64,000 nt of DNA, taken from positions 3,472,001 through 3,536,000 of the forward strand of contig JACTVC010000001.1 of NCBI GenBank assembly GCA_018417955.1, given 5' to 3'. The position numbers were made by a program, and so were the translations under genes. This document shows positions 58,120-64,000 of the stretch, piece after piece. Every line of letters begins with the position of its first letter. Positions within the stretch are counted from its first letter, which is position 1. The notes under the pieces were generated by a model, which made no database searches, was not told where the DNA came from, and saw only the letters and a program-made list of their open reading frames with translations. The stretch comes from Laccaria trichodermophora (taxonomy: Eukaryota > Basidiomycota > Agaricomycetes > Agaricales > Hydnangiaceae).

Positions 58120-58285
58120 AATCACTATTTATAACTGGCTTAGTCAGCTCAAGCTGGCTTCTTAGCCGGAGCCAAAATTAGCCGAGCTGTGGGAGTCATC
58201 ACTCAACAGTTCTGGCTAGGCTTCGGCTAAACTCAGCTTGGCTCCTGGCTTCAGCTGGCTCTGAGCCGGAGCCGCGGCAACACTA
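58120..58285 (-). mobile_element. hAT terminus, right (inverted partner of 46005)
   Basis: Read on the minus strand from 58285 it begins TAGTGTTGCCGCGGCTC, then many GGCT/AGCC words over about 150 bp. It adjoins the second retroelement at 58286, truncating its coding sequence just as the reverse transcriptase should begin. Confidence 0.75.
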
Positions 58286-58972
58286 TATCCATGAGTCCAT
58301 CTGCTTGTCTATTACTTCTCGATTAGTGGGTGAAGCCTGAAAAGGCGGGATGGATATTGGTTTAGTGTTTGGAATGAGAGGGATGTCTACCTCACCAGAA
58401 TAATGTCCCAATCTCCCATTGAGTCCGAACACATCCTTGTTCTGTTCTAGGATACTTTGTAATTGACTGACTTGCTCCAAAGTGAGTTTGGGCGAAATAT
58501 CGACTTCCTCCAATAACTTGGTGACTGGAGTAAATTCCTCTGGCATCTCCGCTGTTTTAGGTCCTCCTTCCAACAGAGGCTCCATTAATGGTTCGTTGGC
58601 AGAATAATCTCATCTAGAGGCATCCTGTAACTTTTTAACCTCGCTTTTAGCCATCCGAGCAAACGGATTTTTATCCATCATATGTTCTCCTGAACCTATA
58701 ACACCTCGTAAAAAGTTAGCATGCACGTCGATGTCATTTCTTTCTCCCTCTGTAAACTTACTTCCCTTATCTAACCATGATGTAGGGTCCTGACCCAGAC
58801 TCAACGACTGGCCAGCGGGGATCATAACCGGCTTTCTAGAGAAGTTAGAGACATATACAAAAGGTGATTCCTTGCTTATCAAAGTATCGGCACATCTGTA
58901 AACGTCTTCTACTCCGCCGTTCGTTGATAGTTTCTTTTCTACAAACAAGAGGTCAGACTTCTCAGTGAAATG
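58286..58972 (-). pseudogene. second Gypsy-type retroelement: protease-RT linker fragment
   Basis: The minus strand reads, from the insertion point, FTEKSDLLFVEKKLS, MIPAGQSLSLGQDP, then (after a TGA-type stop at about 58610) EEVDISPKLTLEQVSQLQSIL, QNKDVFGLNGRLGHYSGEV and IPPFQASPTNREVIDKQMDSWI. The last stretch is the conserved lead-in to reverse transcriptase (I-P-P-F/Y-x-S-x...E-x-I-D-x-Q). The hAT-type end at 58285 cuts it there. Upstream coding continues at 62313 beyond the nested insertions. Confidence 0.8.
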
Positions 58973-59379
58973 GAGGTCTTTATTGTCCTCCACTGGTTCC
59001 TGCCGGAATCTGGCAGGATCTGCGGAATTCCTGGAGTTCCGGAGGAATCAGGTTTGGCAGAGGGCCCTGCCAAATTTATCAAACAATTCCGCGGAATTTT
59101 GAATGGAATTCAAATTCCGTCGGAATGGTTCTGGTGATCACCCGGAAGGAATGCTCATGGAATACAACAGAACGGAATTCCTGACACCCAAATCAAGCAT
59201 CAGCAAATGCCGACACTTGATTTGGGCGTCATCAACAAACAAACCACTCTTTCCTCTCAACCACCACCTTTGTCCACGACGCCCACCCATCACCACGTCA
59301 CGACGATCACCCGTCGTCACCACCACCCACGACGCTCGTCAATCCACAACCCTGACCACCTCGATGTGTCAACGCAAGA

Positions 59380-59470
59380 ACGCCACATCACCAGCAACTG
59401 ATGCCACATCGCTGATAGCGACGTGGCATCCAGACAATGAACGACGACGTCATTCGTCGTCATCCAAAGG
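59380..59470 (+). repeat. hairpin module shared with the 42501-43942 element
   Basis: ATGCCACATCGCTGATAGCG, then ACGTGGCATCCAGACAATGA and AAAGGTGAGTCC, parallels the three modules inside 42501-43942 (GTGGCACATC...TGTGCCACATTGTCCAGACAGTGA then GGTGAG). Shared interiors with different ends suggest that unrelated hAT families exchanged or captured this module. Confidence 0.6.
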
Positions 59471-59814
59471 TGAGTCCACCCCACAAATGACTGCGAAAAC
59501 ACGACACAACGACAACAGGACACGATGGTGACACGCCACGACACGACAACAACAACGTGACACCATGAGAACACAACACAACGACAACACAACACAATGA
59601 CAACACAACACAACGATGGCAACGTGGCATGACGACAACACGCGCCCGCGTCGTCGGACGACAAAAACATGACAACGCGACACGACAGCGATGTGACACG
59701 ACAACGACAACGCAACATGACGATGGCAATGCAACACAACGACGGCGATGTGACACGACGACGACACGCCCACGTCGTCAAGCGCCCATGTCATCGAGTG
59801 CCAATGTCATCAAG

Positions 59815-60125
59815 CCTTCTTTCCCTCTCTTTTCCCCCCTTCCCTGCCCCTTCCTTTCCCTCCCCCCTTCCTTGTCCTTCTTCCCTCCCCTTTCCCTCCC
59901 CCTTCCTTGTCCATCCCCCCTTCCTTTCCCTCCCCCCTTCCTTTCCCTCCCCCCTTCCTTTCCCTCCCCCCTTCCTTTCCCTCCCCCCTTCCTTTCCCTC
60001 CCCCTTCTCTATCCCTTCCTTATGGTACCCATCTTTCCCCCCTCCCTTCCCCCTCCCTTCCCCCCTCCCTTCCCCCCTCCCTTCCCCCCTCCCTTCCCCC
60101 TCCCTTCCATCCCTCCTCCCCCCTT
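59815..60125 (+). repeat. polypyrimidine tract (TTCCCTCCCCCC units)
   Basis: About 300 bp of nearly pure C/T made of 17-18 bp units CCTTCCTTTCCCTCCCCC, then shorter CCTCCCTTCCCC units. It gives spurious Pro/Ser/Leu-rich open frames. It is the same kind of tract as in the elements at 9709 and 60495. Confidence 0.9.
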
Positions 60126-60494
60126 CCCTATGCCTACTGTAGTAAAATAGATTTCATGTATCAATAAAATACATTAAAAATTTGTTCTATTGAGATCTTA
60201 TGGCTTGAATAGGTGTGAATTTGTAGTAACATAGGTTTTATGTCTGAATAAAATACATTGAAATTTATCTACTGAGGTCTATGACTTGACTAGGTGTGAA
60301 CTGTATAGGAAATTTTGTCTGTTGAGGAATTGAATTAGTGCAGATTAAGTCTCTAGCTCAGTGCTGATCTATTCTGATTTATAACCTAAATAATGAGATT
60401 TTCTGCCTATTCCACTTGGATTCCTGCATATTCCAGTCGGATTCCTTCAGAATTCCTGGAATCCTCCAGAATTCCGGAATTCCAGCCGGAATCC

Positions 60495-62225
60495 GAGGTC
60501 TTAGCAGTGCCCCCCCTATTCCTGCAGGAATCCGGTCATTCCGGTGGAATTCCGGTGGATTCCAGTGGAATGGAATTTAGCAGAAGGCCCTGCTAAATTA
60601 TTCATTCCGGTGTTTTCCATTCCAGTGGAATTCCGGTGGATTCCGGAATTTACACCGGAATGTTCCCCGGAATGGTCTTCCCCGGAATGGGCAGGAATGG
60701 TGTTCCCCGGAGTGGGCAGGAATGGAAATCCTGTTTATTTTGTTTATTTGTTATGTATTATAGTTTATTTATTTTCGATGAATAACAAACAATGCTCACC
60801 AAACATACTCTCTCCTTCCACCACCACCACCACCACGCTCGTCACCACCGCCAACGCCACGCCATCGCCGTCACCCGTAGCCACCACCGCCCACGTCACT
60901 CGTCAATTACCCATGGCCACGACGACCACCAAAATCAACCACAACACCATTCAACGACAACGCGGCGACGCCACGTCACGAAACAACGAGCACCAGAACC
61001 CACGAAAACACCCAACGCCCACGAAAACAACGCCCCCGGACACAAAACAACACCCAACGGAGACAAAACAACGCCCACCACCCACGTACACCACCAGCGC
61101 CCACGAGAACCATACCCCGCCCACGAAAACACCCCACCGCCCACCGAAAAACACGAGCGCCCACCGAAAAACATGCGCCGCCTACCGAAAAACACGCACC
61201 GCCCACACGACACACGACGGCACCACGCCGCCTACCAAAACCACCACGTCCACACCAACGCCACCCACGACGACGCCCCCAATGGCAACCAGCGCCCACG
61301 ACGACGGCGACGACAACGCCCACGAATAACGCAAAAACACGGACACACGACGAAAACGCGAACACGCGACGACGACGACGAAATGCGACACAACGATGGG
61401 ACGCCAACGCGGGACGACGATGGAGGTCCCAGCCACACTCCCTCTCCCCTCCACCATTCCCTCTCTCCCTTCCTCCTTCCCCCTTTCCTCGTCCCTCCCC
61501 CTTGCTCCCTTCCCCCTTGCTCCACCATTCCCTCCCCCCTTTCCTCCCTCCCCCCTTTCCTCCCTCCCCCTTCCTTCCTTCCCTCTTTCTTGTCCTTCCC
61601 CCTTCCTCCCTCCCCTCCCTTGTTCTTCCCTCTTCCTTGTCCCTCCCAAAAATATAAATACACCCCCACCTTGTCCCTCCCCTACCCCCTCCCTTTAAGA
61701 TAAACTGTGTAGTGTGTAGTAATACATTTCAAATACATTCCCACCTTGTCCCTCACCCCCTCCCTTTAAGATAAACTGTGTAGTGTGTGTAGTAATACAT
61801 TTCAAATACATTACAACTCAATCTATGACTTCTACATGTGAATTTTATAAGGAAATATGAGTGCCAAGTCATCAGGATAAGGGGAGTTGAAAAAAACTTA
61901 CTCTGCTTGATTCCAGTCCTATTCCAGTGGAATTCCAGTGGAATGCTGTGGATTCCACTGGAATGACTCTATTCCTGCAGGATTCCCCTGGATTCCACTG
62001 GAATTCCTCTGGATTCCTCTGGAATTCCTCTGGAATTCCACTGGAATGACTCTATTCCTGCAGGATTCCCCTGGATTCCACTGGAATTCCTCTGGATTCC
62101 TCTGGAATTCCTCTGGAATTCCACTGGAATGACTCTATTCCTGCAGGATTCCCCTGGAATTCCACTGGAATGACCCCATTCCTGCAGGATTCCTGCAGGA
62201 ATAGGTGGGGCACTGTAAAGTACTG
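60495..62225 (+). mobile_element. nested hAT-like element (1731 bp) with exact 8-bp TSD
   Basis: The left end GAGGTCTTAGCAGTGCCCC and right end (reverse-complemented) CAGTACTTTACAGTGCCCC are inverted. They are flanked by CGGAATCC at 60487-60494 and 62226-62233. It sits inside the element 58973-62304 and has the same internal architecture: CACCAC-rich start (60820), GCCCACG/ACGAAAAC repeats, ACGACG tract (61290-61400), pyrimidine tract (61440-61700), AT-rich segment, then GGAATTCC/CCACTGGAAT subterminal repeats including a tandem of about 85 bp (61960-62130). Confidence 0.9.
61440..61700 (+). repeat. polypyrimidine tract inside the nested element
   Basis: About 260 bp of CTCCCTTCC-type sequence, interrupted only by short non-pyrimidine words. 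The opposite strand is rich in G3-5 runs. Confidence 0.88.
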
Positions 62226-62312
62226 CGGAATCCTGTGGAATTCCTGGATTCCAGCCGGAATCAGTGGAATCTGGTAGGAATCAGTGGAGGAATGGAAAGT
62301 ATTGGTGAAATG

Positions 62313-64000
62313 GGCTCATACCTTTACTAATTTAGTTGTCTCTGGCGCAATCTGGACCGAATAAGCTGCGCAGACGTGGCCATCCCCTGATCAACGAGTT
62401 GCTCGTCGTTTCAGCTTTTGCAATTTCCAATGCTTCTTTGCCTTGAGCACTTTAGAGGTTATATCAGGATGTACACGTACCTTAAATGCGTGCCCGTCTT
62501 CATTTAAAAAGGTGGAGGTTATGGAATTATGAACCTTCTTACTTTGTCCAGATTTGCCGAATAATAGGGTACTCTCGCCTGCTTCCCTGAGCAAGGAAAT
62601 TGAGTATTGATCCGAGAAGTCGTTACCTAGTATAAAGGAAGCCGACATACCCTTTACTATGTATGCCTCGACTTTAATAAGGACCAGGCCTTCGTCGGTG
62701 TTGAAATATAAGTCCAAAGTAACATATCCAGTGATAATGGCGTCTCCTGTGACTTGAATCAATTTTATTCGTTGCCCGGTGCGAATCTTCAGTTGTGAGG
62801 TCATCTGGTTGATGGTTTTTTGCAAGATCAGAGTGATGTCAGATCCTGAGTCCACAATAATAGGTATCAGGGACGCCTTAGGGCTATTAAGACGTCCCAG
62901 CATCTTGGTAGCACATGCTCCTAGGAAGGAACACCCTAATGGCCAAGCTAGGTGTCTTCGGAGCTCGATGATCGGTTTATTGGGATCGTCTTCCTGAACT
63001 TGGGAAACATACAACTTGCTATTGATTTCCTTAGAGAGTTTCCTGTGGGTTTTACAGTTGATAGGTGGTGGTAATGGGTGTTTAACGTATGATGAATTCA
63101 AGGAAGGTCCGTTTGAATAAGGGTTTAGAAGATTCCTGTGCCAAGATTCAGCCTTCAAACATACTCGAGATGACTTGACTATACTTTCCCCCCCCAGCTT
63201 TGGCAGTTCTCTAGTAGCTGAGAGGGTTCCTAAAAATCCTCATCTTCCTTGTTGCTGAATCGTTCGTAGTAGGCGTCGTCGTATTTTCCTTGGGCTTTGC
63301 TGTCTTCAACGGTACTGTTGACCGCATTAGTTCTGGCGCGCTTTTCTCCTTTTCTAGCATGCTTGCAATCATTGTCCCAATGCTTCCCGCTTCTGCAGTG
63401 TCTACAAGGTCATGCACCCTTTTCCTCTGGCGTACCACGCAGTGAAACATTGGAATCGTCCTTAGGGAACAGAAGATTTTCTGTAGCTTTCAACCAGCCT
63501 ACTAAATTCACCTGAGCATTTCTAAATGGGCTGTAAGAGCTCCAGTTAGAATTTTCCTTTGAGTAATTTTGTATGCCTTGCTTACCATAAGGATTCTCTC
63601 CGCTTGACTTAATGAGAGAATCCTCGTGGAATTTAACTGTTTGTTGGAACTGTTCGAGGGATTGGAGTAAATGCGGCGTGATTACCGGCGTCCAATAAGA
63701 CGGGACACCCTCCATAATTTCGTTAATCAATTCACTGTCTGTGTAGTTGTAAACAAATTGTAGAAGCTCCAGTTTTCTGATGACATACTCACTGGGAGTT
63801 TCATGACTGTTCCTGGAATTGCGATAGGATGCGCGGTTTGCATGCGCCTTCTGTTTGTTGAGGAATGCGCGATTCATATAATATTCTCCTATGGCTGTTT
63901 GAAGCATATTCCAGTCCTTTTCGATTCTGTCACATGTCTTGATGCTCTGGCTGTAGTACCAGATCTCGGCTGACCCCATAAGATGAGTAGGCACGAGCAT
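62313..64000 (-). pseudogene. second Gypsy-type retroelement: Gag, CCHC knuckle and aspartic protease (5' part off the window)
   Basis: The minus strand encodes Gag-like sequence from the window edge (GSAEIWYYSQSIKTCDRIEK, ESLEQFQQTVKFHEDSL-type region), then a CCHC zinc knuckle (CRHCRSGKHWDNDC, 63407-63365) that binds RNA, then after a frame change near 63230 (TAG after DEDF) a long region with the protease motif VDSGSDITLI (about 62855-62826). Stops are TGA: one between Gag and the knuckle (63410-63412), one at 62391, and one near 62325, each explained by CGA. The frame change between knuckle and protease may be a natural gag-pol shift or a mutation. The element continues at 58972 beyond the nested insertions. 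Confidence 0.85.

Larger units (their letters stand above)
58973..62304 (+). mobile_element. non-autonomous hAT-like element with exact 8-bp TSD, itself carrying a second element
   Basis: The left end GAGGTCTTTATTGTCCTCC and right end (reverse-complemented) CAATACTTTCCATTCCTCC are flanked by GTGAAATG at 58965-58972 and 62305-62312. Removing the element and one GTGAAATG makes the retroelement protein read on without a frame change (AHF then TEKSDLL), which proves insertion. Own sequence is 58973-60494 plus 62234-62304; the rest is the nested element. The internal order of a CAC/ACG module, an ACGACG tract, a pyrimidine tract and an AT-rich segment is the same as in 9709-11191. Subterminal zones are packed with GGAATTCC/CCGGAAT words. 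Confidence 0.9.

Noticed and set aside
46005..58285. Calling the whole interval one proven hAT insertion
   Set aside because: The 8-bp flanks do not match, and the left flank is not the missing reverse-transcriptase sequence of the retroelement that abuts the right end. It is reported only as a candidate.
59629..60167. Pro/Ser/Leu-rich proteins of 86-173 residues
   Set aside because: They come from the polypyrimidine tract (CCC TCC CTT codons in all frames) inside a non-autonomous element. The same holds for 61396-61703 and 60792-61703.
63225..63240. Programmed -1 frameshift site between the CCHC knuckle and protease of the second retroelement
   Set aside because: A run of T is present (GATTTTTAG) but it does not fit the X XXY YYZ slippery pattern in the Gag frame, so a simple mutation or another strategy is equally likely.

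Overview
The window looks like nuclear DNA of an Agaricomycete (mushroom-forming basidiomycete). Its genes carry many short introns of about 50-60 bp. They include a Zn2Cys6 regulator, a PAC1/LIS1 gene, a TRAPP-II subunit and a NACHT-WD40 NOD-like receptor (NLR) of the type expanded in Agaricomycetes. They sit in a repeat-dominated landscape of chromovirus retroelements, hAT- and MULE-like DNA elements, foldbacks and MITEs. I cannot name the species.

Layout. 1-9.7 kb is AT-rich and CpG-poor, with inverted and tandem repeats but no recognisable gene. 9.7-11.2 kb is a non-autonomous hAT-like element with a direct target-site duplication (TSD). 11.2-13.6 kb holds a degenerate coding fragment and a 0.65-kb-arm foldback. 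13.7-21.5 kb is a decayed MULE-like gene (minus strand) whose intron received a complete 5.8-kb Ty3/Gypsy chromovirus (14501-20296; 225-bp LTRs, TAAAA TSD). 21.6-24.7 kb is intergenic with one small MITE.

24.8-41.2 kb is the gene island: TRS65-like (minus), a Zn2Cys6 fungal_trans regulator (plus), PAC1/LIS1 (plus), an inverted chimeric pseudogene built from the end of the regulator plus a degraded PAC1 copy (minus), and an apparently intact 1386-aa NLR with 12 near-identical 42-aa WD40 repeats (plus). Spliced models of all four intact genes close without frame breaks. 41.5-46 kb holds a TRS65 pseudogene fragment, a non-autonomous hAT element, a TA-flanked MITE and a DGK1-like fragment.

46.0-58.3 kb is bounded by inverted hAT-type ends. 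It holds a decayed hAT transposase gene (minus), a giant foldback with minisatellite arms, a hairpin MITE and an SPT5-like gene (plus). 58.3-64 kb is a second Gypsy-type retroelement (minus, truncated by the window edge). A hAT-like element is inserted in it, and that element carries a second element of the same family; both insertions have exact 8-bp TSDs.

Two themes stand out. First, nearly every premature stop in the decayed coding sequences is TGA, mostly at positions where the expected codon is CGA, and a TRS65 pseudogene has lost almost every CpG of its intact paralogue. This points to cytosine methylation and deamination of repeats. Second, the NLR is wedged between pseudogene copies of its own neighbours, so the locus has been reshaped by segmental duplication, with the NLR as the only intact gene of the duplicated side.
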